In this document: positions 1 through 11,640 of the stretch, in pieces
How the letters are laid out: every line of letters starts with the position of its first letter
Numbering within the stretch: position 1 is the stretch's first letter
The notes under the pieces: model-generated
What the model saw: only the letters and a program-made list of their open reading frames with translations
Database searches by the model: none
What the model was told of the DNA's origin: nothing
Program-made: the position numbers and the translations under genes
NCBI GenBank assembly: GCA_025403435.1
Contig: JAJQZP010000218.1
Location: forward strand, 186,001 to 250,000
Direction: 5' to 3'
DNA from: Artocarpus heterophyllus
Taxonomy: Eukaryota > Streptophyta > Magnoliopsida > Rosales > Moraceae
Length of the DNA: 64,000 nt

Positions 1-795
1 AGAAAAATGCAGAAAGACACATGAAATGATGTCCTGCTACAATTATGTCAACTAACGTTTCTTTTTTTCTTTTAGGGGTTAATGAAGTTACTTCTATGTT
101 TTTATTTATCGTTCATATTCATGTCTATTTTGTCTTAGTTGTTTTACTTCCTTTCTATCTATTTCAGAGTAACGGCGATGATCATTATTTGGAGGTTGCT
201 GATTTGGTTGATTCTGATTGCTTTTGGGGGAACTCTCAAATGAGTATTTTCTGGTTCTAGCTCGCTCTATCTTTTCACAAGTGGTAGAAATTTCTTGGGG
301 TTCAAATGACCTTCCTAACGAGACTAAATTATTTGGATGGAAAGCTTTGTTATATCGTCTCTCTTCCAAATTTTCACAAAAGGGAAATTCCAATTCATTT
401 CGTTTGCCGTGTCTGATATGGTAATGCAGGGAAATCAGCAAGAATTGTTCAAAATGCTACCGAGTTCAATGATTTTATTGTATTTTAATTTTTTCCAGAT
501 TTATTTAGTGAGGGCAATATTGAAAGCTTTTTTGTGATTTTGGCATTTGCTGTTGGGTTGAAAGTAACATAAGCCAGTCTAGAGATTCCTTTGTTTAATC
601 TGTTCAGCACTACGCTACTATATTTCTATGCTTTACTATTTTTGCTTTTATTGTGTGTAAATTTTGTTTAATTTTTGTTTTTGTTTTTGTTTTGGCTCAA
701 GCAATTCGGCTTAGAAAGGTTGCAACCTTCAAATTGAGCTACTTTCATCTACCAATAGAGTCGAGAGGATACTTCTTTTTCCTGAGGACGGTTTA
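1..795. other. Gene-poor left edge; possible terminal exon fragment
   Basis: No gene is recognised here. A pyrimidine tract ending in CAG at 165-167 is followed by a short open stretch rich in acidic residues (168-260), which could be the last exon of a plus-strand gene lying outside the window. Only about 30 codons are open and there is no recognisable domain. The remaining open frames are short and overlap on both strands, as expected by chance. Confidence 0.3.
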
Positions 796-1333
796 GGGTC
801 CGTTTGGTTTGTGTATCTTCTAGACTTAATTTTAGATTCGAGTATCAAGAATTTTTTTGTTATGCATTTGTTTTCTTCAAAATCCGAATTAAATGAGTAT
901 CAAGAATCCAAGTTTTTAGAGTTTTGACATCTCCTAAACTCTTAATACTCGGATAATTTTGTTACAATAAAAGCTAAAATTTTTCCTCTTATATTTGAGA
1001 AAAAAAATCATAATTTATTCATTTGATATATAAATGAGCTAATTTTTTTTTTCATTGTGTCCGTGGTGAAGAGAGGAATAAATTAAAATTCATATTGCAT
1101 TTTTTTTAGAATCATTAACATTAAAATTTTATCAGATTTGTTAATAAATTAAAAAAAAATTCCATTACCTCTCCAAGCACAAACTTCAATTTTGTTCCAT
1201 ATCTAGATTAAAACTTAAATACACATCTAAATGTCAATTCGAATAACAATTCAAATTACTCACTCAAATTCTAATTCAAATCACATAGCTCAAATCTTAA
1301 TCGTTAATTCGAGTCCATTTACCAAACGGACCT
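796..1333. mobile_element. Tourist-like (PIF/Harbinger) MITE
   Basis: The ends are inverted repeats: GGGTCCGTTTGG at the left, and a right end that matches its reverse complement at 11 of 12 positions. TTA lies directly outside both ends (793-795 and 1334-1336), the usual PIF/Harbinger target duplication. The 538-bp body is AT-rich and has no long open frame, so this is a non-autonomous element. Family assignment rests on the TTA duplication and the terminal sequence; no transposase is present. Confidence 0.7.
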
Positions 1334-3778
1334 TTAAATTTTGAGCTTTCTCTACCTAATGTCACCCAAGTTCCGACCCAAACTTGACTCGTCGATAAGG
1401 GAAAAGAAAATAAAAGTTCAATCCGGCAGTTTCATCTATCTCAACACAAGCGATTCCAACAATGTTTAAGGCTTTTTCTTGCATTTGATCGGCATGGGAC
1501 ATCCATTCGCGTTGTGAGTTTTGCATCCGAGCAAGAGGTCAGAGTAATCTCATTCATTTTAGTCCGATCTGAATGGATCTTGTTAACTGAATTGATCCCA
1601 TTGTTGTATTGTATTAGCCTATTTTTGGGTAAATTTTTTCATGGTCGGACCCCTCGAGAAAGGCACTAGTGTTACCAATTGGACCTCTAAGAGCAAACTA
1701 CTTTTCATTGAGTGAGAGCCAAGAAAAGAGAGTGGGTGCCCGTGAAAGTAGAACGTAAGTTGGCTGTCACAGAGAGAATGGAGTGGCTTACAAACCATCC
1801 TAATTATCAACTAATTATCAGCTAGCTCAATCGCAAAGCGGGCATCTCCAAAATACACTCAAGACAACTTGCAATTTTTGAGGCTTTTAAAAATTTAAAA
1901 AGTATATAACCTATACTTATTTATTTCAAATTATCTGATTAATTATACAAGTAACTAAAAATTGATAAATTAAACATGAGTTGATAAATCAATAAGTTAT
2001 GAGCCATGTGTCATCTTGATCTTTGATTTTTTTTTTTTTGCTTAGTAGAACACTTCATATACATGATATTTTTATACAATTTTATTCATTGATACTAAAA
2101 TTAACAAAGAATGTATGAAAATTACTAAAGATAATTGCCTTCCAATTGTATAGTTACTGAAAGTTTTAGAGAGATGTATAATATTACAACCCATAAAATG
2201 TTACATTAGACGTAACTATTTCCATAAAAATTTCGATACGATACAAAAGTGATTATATTTGTTGAATTTTAGAACTTCTTCATTCATTATAAGTTCAAAA
2301 GCTAAAATTGTCAAAAAATTAAAGTCAAGAAAATAATTTGTCAAAAGAAAAGCTTGGCGACCCTCAATGTTCTTTGTTTAAAGGCTTAATAGTGCTAATT
2401 ACTCTTTTTTTATATTTTAATACTAAATAAAATATATACGTGGCTGTATGTAAGCATAACCTAAAAATAATTCCACACTTGGCTTCACTATGAGATTTAC
2501 ATCTCCAATGCAATACTATATTGATGTGTTAATTTTGACATTTTATTGTAAAAAATACTCTAAAATGCATTGCCATTTTTTTATGATATATGACACGTTT
2601 GGTATTTGATTTTTGTTAGTTGATGTATTATTTTTTTCTTTTAATCATTAAATATTGTAACTTTTAAAACTTTTACAACTTTCAAGGCTTAATAATTACA
2701 ACAAAAAATAAATATAAAATTTGAAATAACATTACGCATTGAAGCACAAAATAGAATGATGCATCAAATGTGTCATTGTTATATTTTTTAGTGACAAATA
2801 TAATATTAACATTGGCATTTGCATTGGATATGGTATTATTATCTTTTTTTTAAAAAAAAATTCAAAGGTAATACCATTTTTTAGCTTGACTTTTCTAATA
2901 AGTGCTTATAAATGCCATAAACACTTTTCTATGGGTCACCAAACAGGCTCATAGGTAGCTTTTAGATAGAATAAGCTGAAACAACTTAAAATAAATCATT
3001 CTAAATAGGCCCTTAGAAAGGTGTTTGATAACTCAGTTAAAACTGAAAATTTTAGTTTGAAAACTGTAATTTTACACTATAACGACTTTTTACTTTTATT
3101 GTAATTGTTGAAAATTTTATATTATTTTTAGTTGAAACTAATTAGTTTCAATCGACTTCTCAAACAAATGCATTATTATCTACAATATTCGGCTAATTAT
3201 TCAAACCTGTGATCTCATTAGAGAAAACTTATACAAGGACACCTTTATCCGTGACATTTTTATCAGACAAGGTGTTGAAATTACGGTTCCGCTTGTACTG
3301 CTACCCAAGGCCCAAAAAATGAGAATTTAGAAAAAATATCACCCAAAAACTCAGTGAATTAAACTATGCCACACTTTAAAAAAGTCTTCTATTTACTACC
3401 ACATTGATAAAATAAAATTACTTCGTTAAACGATTATACCTTCTCGATCAAGAAGCATTTAAACCAAAATATATAATATATATATAAAACTCAATTGACA
3501 TGAATCATAGTATCAAAGGGTATATTTTACATGACCTCTAAAACTTGAAAATCGTTTCATAGTCATGCATGCGTATGAAACATTTCTTTTCACTTTTAAC
3601 ATCCATAAAAACAGGCTAATAAAGCCTGAAAATGCTTAGATTACATACTTGAACCCTCCACAAAAGTAACAGTAACCTAATTGGTGCTTAGTCAGTAACA
3701 TCGATATCTCCTAGGACCCTCCACATCAACCAATAAAAACTATACAAACAGCACCAAAATGACCCCGTCAAAACCTAT
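1334..3778. other. Noncoding AT-rich spacer
   Basis: No supportable gene. The DNA is AT-rich with homopolymer runs. Around 2930-3180 there are phrases such as CACCAAACAGG and CTCAAACAAATGC that resemble ends of small DNA transposons, but I could not pair them into a bounded element. The right end holds the 3' flank of the minus-strand DnaJ gene. Confidence 0.5.
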
Positions 3779-5761
3779 CTAAAGCAGATCTGCAGGAAGA
3801 GAAGCAGGATCAAGCTCCCAACAATCTTTCGTAAGTTCTGGAGCCTCGTCGCCAGAGAGCTTCCTTGCGGGAATTTGGTGCGAGAACAATCGAACATCGT
3901 CTTTCTCTAGCCACCTAATAGCATGGGAACCAATTTCGCGTCTCTTGAATATCGTCTTAAACCCATCAACCTTCTCAAGATACGCCATGCTTAGACCGTG
4001 CATCTCGCTGTATGTCGTTAAGAACACGACTATGTCATAGCACCTTCTGTCTCTAACCGAAAGGTTTCTTCTTTCTGTGCTAAATGTTGACTCCTTATAT
4101 AGTGCCCAGATAGAACCTTTCTTGGGGTAAATCCTGTAAACCTCCCTAGCAGCTCTTTCGCAATCCACAGCATGAGAAAAGATATTTAAAGAATTAATAG
4201 AATCTTTCCTAGAAACTTTGAACCTCCCACAAGATAGATGAAATCCCATCCTCTCCCAGCAACGCAGCCCCTCATCCCCACTACTCTGAAGATCCAACCA
4301 ACTCATGGCCACCTCAAAACGGTTCACGGAAACAACTTCATCGATCAAACCGTAATGCCTTGGCATCCCATCATCATCACTGTATATAGCCCAAACCTGT
4401 CCTTGCTTGAAGCTTCTCTCAACTCTGTCTTTATCAAAATCATAGAAATCCGAATCCTCCACTGCCATTATATCCATATCACTATTTCTTGACCCGCTGC
4501 TTGTCTCTAATGCCAAACGCGAACTCTTCTTTGAAGCCCTAGGCTTCACCAACCCTGAATCATTGCTCTTCTTTGGCAAGTCTGTCTCAACCATCAAATT
4601 CCTGTTTCGCTTTTGAAGCTCGCGCCTTTCTTTCTCCTGTTTTTTATGCTTCTCCTTCTCTTCCTTTTCTTTCTCCTTCCCCTTCTCCCCCTCCTCCTTT
4701 TCTTTCTCCTCTTTCCTCTCCTCCTTTTCTTTCTCCTTCTCTTTCCTCTCCTTCTCCTTTTCTCTCTCCTCCTCTTTCTTTTCCTTTAACTTCAATCTCA
4801 TCCTTTGCTCCTGGGCTTTTCGCTTGACTTCAGACTGAAGTTCAGCTAATGTCATTGTTTCTTCATCTATTTTGACCCTCTTCAGCTCAGACCTCTCCAT
4901 GATGTCCCCAACGCTACTCGTTCTCTTCCTCAATTTCCCACTACTGACTTCGTTCTTCAAATCCCCAATTTCTTTTTCACCTTTCCTCTTCAACTCCTCA
5001 GCTTTTGCCCTTCCCTTACCCCTTTCACCACTTCCCACTCTTCTCCTCCCCATTCCAATGCCATCCACTTTCGGGCTAGAAATTGAACGCCGGATTCCCT
5101 CACCACCACCTGAACTCCTAGTCGTCGGTCTCTCACTTCTAGCCCCAACCCGACCATTCCCATCTTCCCCACCACCACCCTCATCAGTCCCAACCTCCAC
5201 AGCCTCAAAGCTTTTCCTACAACTTGGGCAAATCAAATTATGTCCCAAATACTTCCTCTCGAACTTGTGCAAAAGCCGGCACGTTGAGCACGCAGTCCAA
5301 AACGTCTCGCCCTGTAGAGTTTCCTCATTTTCCTTCATCTTTTCATTCTGAATCTGAATCCTTAGCTTCATATCGTACTCCTTTCGCCTAATCTTATCTG
5401 AAAGGAATCGAAACCCCTCATTGATGAGCTTGAAGGCCTCCTCAGCACCCACATGGGGGTTCTTATCCGGATGTAAAAGGAGGGCAAGCTTCTTGTACTG
5501 CTTTTTAATGGTGTTGAAATGGCAAAACGGCTCAGCCTGGAGGATCTTGTACCACTCGGGTATGGCGGTAGATTTGGAAGCTGCACGTAGGATGTTGAAG
5601 GAGGTGACCATAGAGGAGAGGCCATCGAGGTTCGGGCAGAGGCGGACGGCTCGGTTTACGTATTTAAGGGCTGATTTGAGCTTGTTGTCCTTGTACTTGG
5701 CCTCTGCTAGACATTTCAGCCGTTGAGCTTCTTCCTCTCGTTCTTCTCCTCCTTCCCCCAT
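3779..5761 (-). CDS. DnaJ (J-domain) protein with C-terminal DUF3444
   Basis: A plant J-domain co-chaperone of 660 residues. J proteins stimulate the ATPase of Hsp70 partners through the HPD tripeptide, seen here at residues 97-99 inside a J domain of about 69-131. A TPR-like helical N-terminus (about 10-60) precedes it. A possible zinc ribbon follows, with CxxC pairs at 158/161 and 178/181, then a basic, highly charged linker with a long Glu/Lys coiled-coil stretch (about 325-400). The C-terminus matches DUF3444, with the WAIYSDDDGMPRHYG signature. This is the architecture of the plant DnaJ-DUF3444 family, whose substrates are mostly unknown. The coding region is a single exon. I chose the ATG at 5761 instead of an in-frame ATG at 5803 because a splice acceptor (AACAG, AG at 5769-5768) lies between them and the ACAACAATGG context is good. 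Localisation is not evident, although the basic linker would suit a nucleus. Confidence 0.92.
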   Translation of the reverse strand: MGEGGEEREEEAQRLKCLAEAKYKDNKLKSALKYVNRAVRLCPNLDGLSSMVTSFNILRAASKSTAIPEWYKILQAEPFCHFNTIKKQYKKLALLLHPDKNPHVGAEEAFKLINEGFRFLSDKIRRKEYDMKLRIQIQNEKMKENEETLQGETFWTACSTCRLLHKFERKYLGHNLICPSCRKSFEAVEVGTDEGGGGEDGNGRVGARSERPTTRSSGGGEGIRRSISSPKVDGIGMGRRRVGSGERGKGRAKAEELKRKGEKEIGDLKNEVSSGKLRKRTSSVGDIMERSELKRVKIDEETMTLAELQSEVKRKAQEQRMRLKLKEKKEEEREKEKERKEKEKEKEERKEEKEKEEGEKGKEKEKEEKEKHKKQEKERRELQKRNRNLMVETDLPKKSNDSGLVKPRASKKSSRLALETSSGSRNSDMDIMAVEDSDFYDFDKDRVERSFKQGQVWAIYSDDDGMPRHYGLIDEVVSVNRFEVAMSWLDLQSSGDEGLRCWERMGFHLSCGRFKVSRKDSINSLNIFSHAVDCERAAREVYRIYPKKGSIWALYKESTFSTERRNLSVRDRRCYDIVVFLTTYSEMHGLSMAYLEKVDGFKTIFKRREIGSHAIRWLEKDDVRLFSHQIPARKLSGDEAPELTKDCWELDPASLPADLL

Positions 5762-5767
5762 TGTTGT

Positions 5768-6353
5768 CTGTTTTGGTTTACCATGGAAAAAAACAAAAAA
5801 CAAAAAAACAAAAAAAAAAACAAAAATGTTTGATATTAATTTAATATTGTATAGTAGAACAATATCCCACTCAATTTTAACGAAAAAGAAAACTCAAGAT
5901 TACATATTTTTCCCCTTCAAAAACAACTGTACAAAGTGGCTATATATCCTCACATCCCAAAAGGTTCTTATTTGCCAAAGCCAATGAGTACACCAAAACA
6001 ATCTTGCTTCTAACCGATAAATTAACATGAATTTATAAAAGAAAAATGAAAAAAAAAATTCAGTAAGCACATCCGTGCTACAACAGCAGTTCTTGGAAAA
6101 GGGAAGTATCACTTTCATTTTAATCTTATCCCTTTCATCTTTCAATTTAAAACATACCTAAACACATTCAAAAAACCACAAATTCTTGAGATGCATGCCT
6201 AATCTAACAACAAAATATTGAAATACAGATTCGGAAATCAACATTCCTGTGGTGTAGCAGAACAAGAATAAAAATTTAAAAAAAAATCAAGAAATGGACG
6301 AATTTTGAGTAGAGTCTGACCGATACAAAGAAAGTATTGAAGTATACACATAC
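5768..6353 (-). other. Putative 5'-UTR intron of the DnaJ/DUF3444 gene
   Basis: On the minus strand a CCAG|GTATGTG donor (GT at 6353-6352) is followed by about 580 bp of T-rich DNA. It ends in a long pyrimidine tract and an AACAG acceptor (AG at 5769-5768), six bases before the chosen ATG. The upstream leader exon is rich in CT/GA dinucleotides (around 6380-6410). A leader intron is common in plant chaperone genes. Transcript data would be needed to prove it. Confidence 0.6.
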
Positions 6354-6540
6354 CTGGTCGAAGCCCGTAAAAGGGAAAACTCTGCAAGAGAGAGAGAGAA
6401 GCGGTCGGCGACTGGGTCGGCGCTCCCTTGGGAAAGGAAGAATTTGAAAAATGAGCCCTTGGGAAATGAGAGGAGCTCAGATAGAGTGAGCGTTTAAACG
6501 GAAAGTTGGGGCTTATTGCTGCTGTAGAACTGCAGCCGTA

Positions 6541-6664
6541 GATGTCGTTTCTGCCAAAATCAAAACGACATTTTTAATGGAATAAGGACTCCTTGTTTTT
6601 AAAGGTAATCTACAAGACTATAACAAATAAGAAACGACGTTGAAATCAAGCCAGATGTCGTTTC
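6541..6664. promoter_or_regulatory. Cluster of AAACGAC(A/G)T motifs upstream of the DnaJ gene
   Basis: Four copies of a 9-10 bp core occur in alternating orientation: GATGTCGTTT at 6541, AAACGACATT at 6563, AAACGACGTT at 6632 and GATGTCGTTT at 6654. They lie just upstream of the likely DnaJ leader exon, so they sit in its promoter region. Whether they bind a factor or are remains of a small element is not known. Confidence 0.35.
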
Positions 6665-6786
6665 ATGTTTAGAAGATGGAGAAAAGGAAAGGTCTACATT
6701 GATGAAAAGAAGTCACCTTCTAATTGCCATATGTGAATTGGTTTTAAGGGAGAATATTGCGAGGAAGAGTAAAATAACATATTTAG

Positions 6787-6794
6787 GTTACAAC
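6787..6794. repeat. Left 8-bp target-site duplication of the hAT element
   Basis: GTTACAAC here and GTTAAAAC at 10967-10974 flank the hAT element and match at 7 of 8 positions, the duplication length made by hAT transposases. Confidence 0.85.
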
Positions 6795-9700
6795 TAGGGG
6801 CGACAATATAGGTTACGATACGAATCTGATACGAATTTTTGCGAGTTAGTGTCAAAAAAATTAACCTCAGGTCAGTTTAGTGTCAACCTAAAATTAACCC
6901 GCTTAAAAATAGGTCGGGTTCAGGTCAACCCGTTTGACCTTAAACTGACCCTAAATTAACCCGTTTGTATTTATTTAAATATTTTTTTATTCTCTTATTA
7001 TATGATATCAAACAAAAACAGTATAACCCATTAACCCTAAATCAAAAGTTCAAAACCCTGCTTGGCTTATCCTCTCACTTGTTTTTTTTGCTTTTGAAAG
7101 CAGCGGCCGCCGCCTCTCCCTCTCTGATTCTCCTTGGACCAGCCATTCTCTTTGGCCTCCGCCTTTCCACCACTCTCAAAGAGAGGCCAACCTCGCTTTG
7201 ATCTCCTCTCTCTTTCATTTTCGGTCTAATTTCGGCGGCGTCGACAGCTGTTTCTTCTCTGGAGATCTTCTTAAACTCACCGAAGATGAATGATTCCTTT
7301 GCTTTCTCACGGTTCTTAAGATTCACTCTCATTCCTTTGCCATCAACAGATACTTGTCGATTTCCTGTCTTTTTTCTTTTCTTTTCGATTTCTCAATGAT
7401 TTTCTCAAAATTTCATTTCTGAAGTGATTTGAATGGAAGAGCCTGTGTTTTATACAAACGTTTATAATGATATCTTTATATAATCAGAATATCTATGAAG
7501 ATATTTTTGTTTTGGAGGTTTTGGACTTCGAGAAAGATTTCGTGACCAAAGAATTTGAGGTTGACAATAGACTATTCACATTCACGAAGGTTAGCTACTT
7601 TATTCTCTAAAGTGATTTATTGAGCTAGGTTTTTGTTTTTGTTTTTAATTTTTTTATAGGTACATTTTTTAGCCCTAATTTGGGGATTTTAAGCTTCTTC
7701 TATCGTGATCTTTCATTGTTATGGCATTTCTTTCATAATTCTGATTTTGCACCTAATGATGTTGTTTAGATGCTGAGAAAACCGTGAATGATTTTTGAGT
7801 TTAAACATTGTACATTTGTAATGTTATTTTGACTTCTAAAACAAAAAATTACTAATCCAATAAGCTTTTTCCTTTCTTACTAGTGTCCTTCATGGGGCTT
7901 TGTTTGGATTCCATGAATTTCGGTGAAGAAATTAACAAAAAATCCAGCGTACACATAATAATTTAGCTTGGTTTTGAGCTTTTATTTGTTGGAGAAAGAG
8001 AAACATAAGGTGTCTCTGTTTTGTTTTGTTGCTCTCTAATATTGGCTATTTGGATATAGAAATCTAATGCTATTTTAACGTTTTCATGCAATGGTATTAT
8101 AGTTTGTTTAGTTTTTTGCTAAGTTTTTTGTTAAGTTTTTTGCTTTTTTATTTTTTAGGATGATTAATGCAAATATGGAGGGGTCGATCCAAAATCTTGA
8201 AGTAGAATATAAAGATCAGGTGTTAGTAGACTTGGAAAGGGATGACAATATTGATATTGAGATTGAACAGAGTGTTGGAACTCAAACTGACTCTTCAAAA
8301 CCACTGCTGAAGAAAAGATTGACATCAAATATGTGGAAATTCTTCGACATACTTCCTTTGGGGTCAGATGGAATTCAAAGTGCTTGTATTAAATGTGGTC
8401 AAACATATCTTGCTTTAAGTAAGTATGGAACAGGTAATATGAAGCGTCATATTAAAGTATGTAAGAAAAGAGATACACGTGACATTGGTCAAATGCTTAT
8501 TTCTCGTGATTCAACTGCATCTCTTTAGTCTTCCAAGTTTAATTTAGAAAAATGGCATGAGTTGGTAGCTTCTTGTATTATTATGCATGATTTTCCATTC
8601 CAATTTGTTGAGTATAAAGGATTGAGAGTAATGCTACAATATTTGTATCCTGATGTAGAATTAATTTCTAGAAACACTGCTAAGTTGAATGTCTTAAAAT
8701 GCATCAAAGGGAGAAGACCAAAGTTAAGAATATGGTGCGTTCTTGTCCTAGTAGAATATCGTTGACATCTGATTTGTGGAGTTCTTTGACAAGTGATGGA
8801 TATTTGTGCCTTATTACTCACTTTATTGACAAGAATTGGAAATTACAGAAAAAAATATTAAACTTTTGTAATATGCCTCTTCCACACAATGATATTGCAT
8901 TATCTGCAAAGATTTATTCTTTGTTGGATGATGATTGGGGCATTGAGGGAAAGATTTTTACTATCACTTTGAATAATGCTACTTCTAATGATGTTTCTAT
9001 GGTTTCATTGCAAGCACAATTGAATTTGGATGGTTTGTTGCCTTTGAAGGGAAAATTCTTTCATTTAAGGTGTTGTGCTCATATATTGAATCTAATTGTA
9101 CAAGATGGTTTGAAAAAGATTGATTACTCAATTAAAAGATTCACAACACCGTTAAATATGTAAAAGCATCATAAATGAGGAGGCAAAAGTTTTTAGAATG
9201 TGTGAAGTTGGTGCACTTGAATATGAAGAAATGATTATGTCAAGATGTGACAAATAGATAGAATTCAACTTATCTTATGCTTGATAGAGCTATCGTTTTT
9301 CGATGCGCCTTTCAACATTTGGAACCAAGTGATTCCAACTACAATCATCACCTTTCTACTGATGAATGGGTAAGAGTTGAAAAAACTCGTAGGTATTTAA
9401 AAGCTTTTTATGATGTAACAATTTTATTTTCTAGCACTAAATACACCATTGCCAACTTGTATTTTTCAAAAATTAAAAACTGTTATATAACCTTGAAAGG
9501 AGCCTTAGAAAGTGATGATGATTATTTGAAGGATACGGCATTACAAATGTGGGAAAAGTTTCAAAAGTACTGGTCAAATTTTAACCCTATTTTGCCTATA
9601 GCAGTGGTTTTTGATCCTCAGTATAAGATGCAGTTGGTTGAGTTTGGTTTCAATAAAGCTTACCGGGATAATTTGATTGAGTTGAAAACACTGCGTGACA

Positions 9701-10966
9701 AGTTAGAGCTTCCCTTTGAGGAGTATAAAGCTAAGTGTGAGCAAGGAAAAAATGTATCACCGTCTACTGTGAACAAAGGAAACAAAAGTAATCCAACATC
9801 GACTATGGATGTTGAACAAGATGATGAATTGCTTAAGGCAACAATTGTTTTATATATCGTCCAATCTTATTCACTTTAAAATATTCATATAAGTACCTAT
9901 TATTGTCTAATTTGTTTTCAATCTTATACAAGAATTTGATGATTTTGTTAATGATGAGTTCTCTGATGCTCTCCAAAAATCTCAATTGCAACTTTACCTG
10001 GATGAGCCTGGATAAATAGGAATGAACCTCTGGATATTCTTCAATTTTGGAAGACAAATCAGTTTCATTATCCTATCCTTGCTATGATAGCTCATGACAT
10101 TTTAAGCATTCTAGTATCAACAGTTGTATCAGAATCTGTATTTAGTAACGGTGGTAGTGTATTGGATCAATTTCGAAGCTCACTTAAGTTTGAAACTGTC
10201 GAAGCAATTATATGTACCAAAGATTGGTTAATTGGAGATGAAGGTAAAGTGTTGGACTTTTATTTATCAATGGTTTTAGTTAATTTCATTGTTACAATTA
10301 TTTCTAATATTATATATGTCTTTTATCTTGTTGATTATTAAATTAGTTGTCAAGACAAAGCATTATATGATGACACAAAATGTAATTGATCTTAGCCTGA
10401 ATGAGGATGGGCAAGCTTCAAACTGAATTGCTTTTTGTTTTTTAACTCAACAACAATATAAAGATGATTCTAGTTTGATCATTTAATATGTTGTTATTTT
10501 GGTGGACTTGTAACACTTGTTGTTTTGTTAGACTTGATATGTTTTGGACTTGTTGGACATTTTTTAAACTTTAAGACTGGAATTTCTTCTTGTTGTGGAA
10601 TGAAATTCATCTAATTTTATGTTTGTTTTTGTTACATATGATATTAGTGTAGGCAGGTCATAGACGGATTGCGAGTCATAGTCGGGTTGAAGGTCAAACA
10701 TGAGTCACTGGTCATAGGCGGGTTGAGGGTCAAAGTCGGGTTTGTGGGTCAAATACGGGTCACGGGTCATGTTTTTTGACATTGTACATGAGGAATGGGT
10801 TGGCACAAGTCATGTTCGTGTCAACCCGTACCAAAACAGGTCGTGTTAGGGTTGAGAATTCTCAACCCGTTCGTGTCGCAGGTCGGGTTAGTGTCAACCT
10901 AATTTTTGTAAATATTGACCCCAAATCGACATGAACTCGACCAGCCAACCCGGATTGCCACCCCTA
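6795..10966 (+). mobile_element. hAT DNA transposon, full length but decayed
   Basis: The element starts TAGGGGCGACAAT and ends with ATTGCCACCCCTA. These are imperfect terminal inverted repeats of the plant hAT type, flanked by an 8-bp duplication. Both subterminal zones carry many copies of GGGTCA/CGGGTT-type words (left 6840-6965, right 10655-10920), which in hAT elements serve as transposase binding sites. Total length is 4,172 bp. The internal gene (8160-10341) encodes a BED-finger transposase with several disabling changes. A leader region from about 7080 to 8159 includes a likely intron ending TTTTTTAG just before the ATG. The element probably cannot move by itself, but its ends look usable by a related transposase. 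Confidence 0.9.
8160..10341 (+). pseudogene. hAT transposase (BED zinc finger ... hATC dimerisation), broken
   Basis: Remains of a zinc-finger BED transposase of the Ac/RICESLEEPER type. The start at 8160 follows a splice-like acceptor. The N-terminal part has a BED finger (CxxC, then HxxxC, about residues 58-104). The frame is then cut by a TAG at 8526-8528 and continues in the same frame to about 8700, where a shift moves it to the frame open from 8699 to 9163. Further stops lie between 9163 and 9277; the central catalytic region continues to 9879. The segment 9880-10080 is scrambled. The last segment (10084-10341) holds the hAT C-terminal dimerisation motif, with the VVSESVFSNGG and LDQFRSSL signatures. 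With at least one stop and several frame changes, no active enzyme is expected. The domain order leaves little doubt about the family. Confidence 0.9.
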
Positions 10967-11177
10967 GTTAAAACTTGATAAACAATATCTATGGTTTTAA
11001 AATGTATAAATAGCATATCATGAGAAATTAAGTAATATTTTATGAGAAATTGAGAACAAAAACCTCAAAATACTTTTATCTCTCTCTCCTCCATATCTCT
11101 TACCCTTTTTCCCTCATCGGCACCAGCAATGGCCGAAAACTACTATATTTATATGGTAATACTGTATTTTCAAATAA

Positions 11178-11640
11178 TGAAAAACTTTACTGATTTTGCC
11201 GACGACTTCACTGAACCACTGGCGACAAGAAAATACAGTATTAACCTATAAATATTGTATTAACATATAAATACAAAAATTTACCGACGTTTTCACTAGA
11301 CCATTGGTGACCAGAAAAAAATATTAACACATAAATATTATATTTACGTATAAATACAAAAAATTACTATTGATTTCGTTAGACCATCGGTAGCTAGAAT
11401 TACAGTATTAATGAGTACATACTGTATTTACATACTATATTAATGAGTACATATTGTATTTACATGTGAATACAAAAATTTATTGAAAACATTGCTAGAC
11501 CTCATTGACATCAACGGCTAGAAAATACTATATTAAAATGTAAATATTGTATTTCAATGTAAGTATAAAAAATTACCGCTAACGTCATCAGACATCACCG
11601 ACACCGACGACATCGCTGCTGGTTGTGAATTACTATATTT
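11178..11640. repeat. Degenerate tandem repeat, about five units of 82-117 bp
   Basis: A recurring phrase of the form AAAAATTTACCGACGT...CTAGACCATTGGTGACCAGAA begins at about 11178, 11275, 11357, 11474 and 11567. AT-rich linkers between the units contain words such as TACTGTATT and TATTAACA. The units are strongly diverged, so the array is old. No coding potential is seen. Confidence 0.55.

Noticed and set aside
4238..5351. Plus-strand open frames opposite the DnaJ gene (84-159 aa, Ser/Pro/Leu-rich)
   Set aside because: They are antisense shadows of the Glu/Lys-rich DnaJ linker, with no domain and no promoter or splice evidence.
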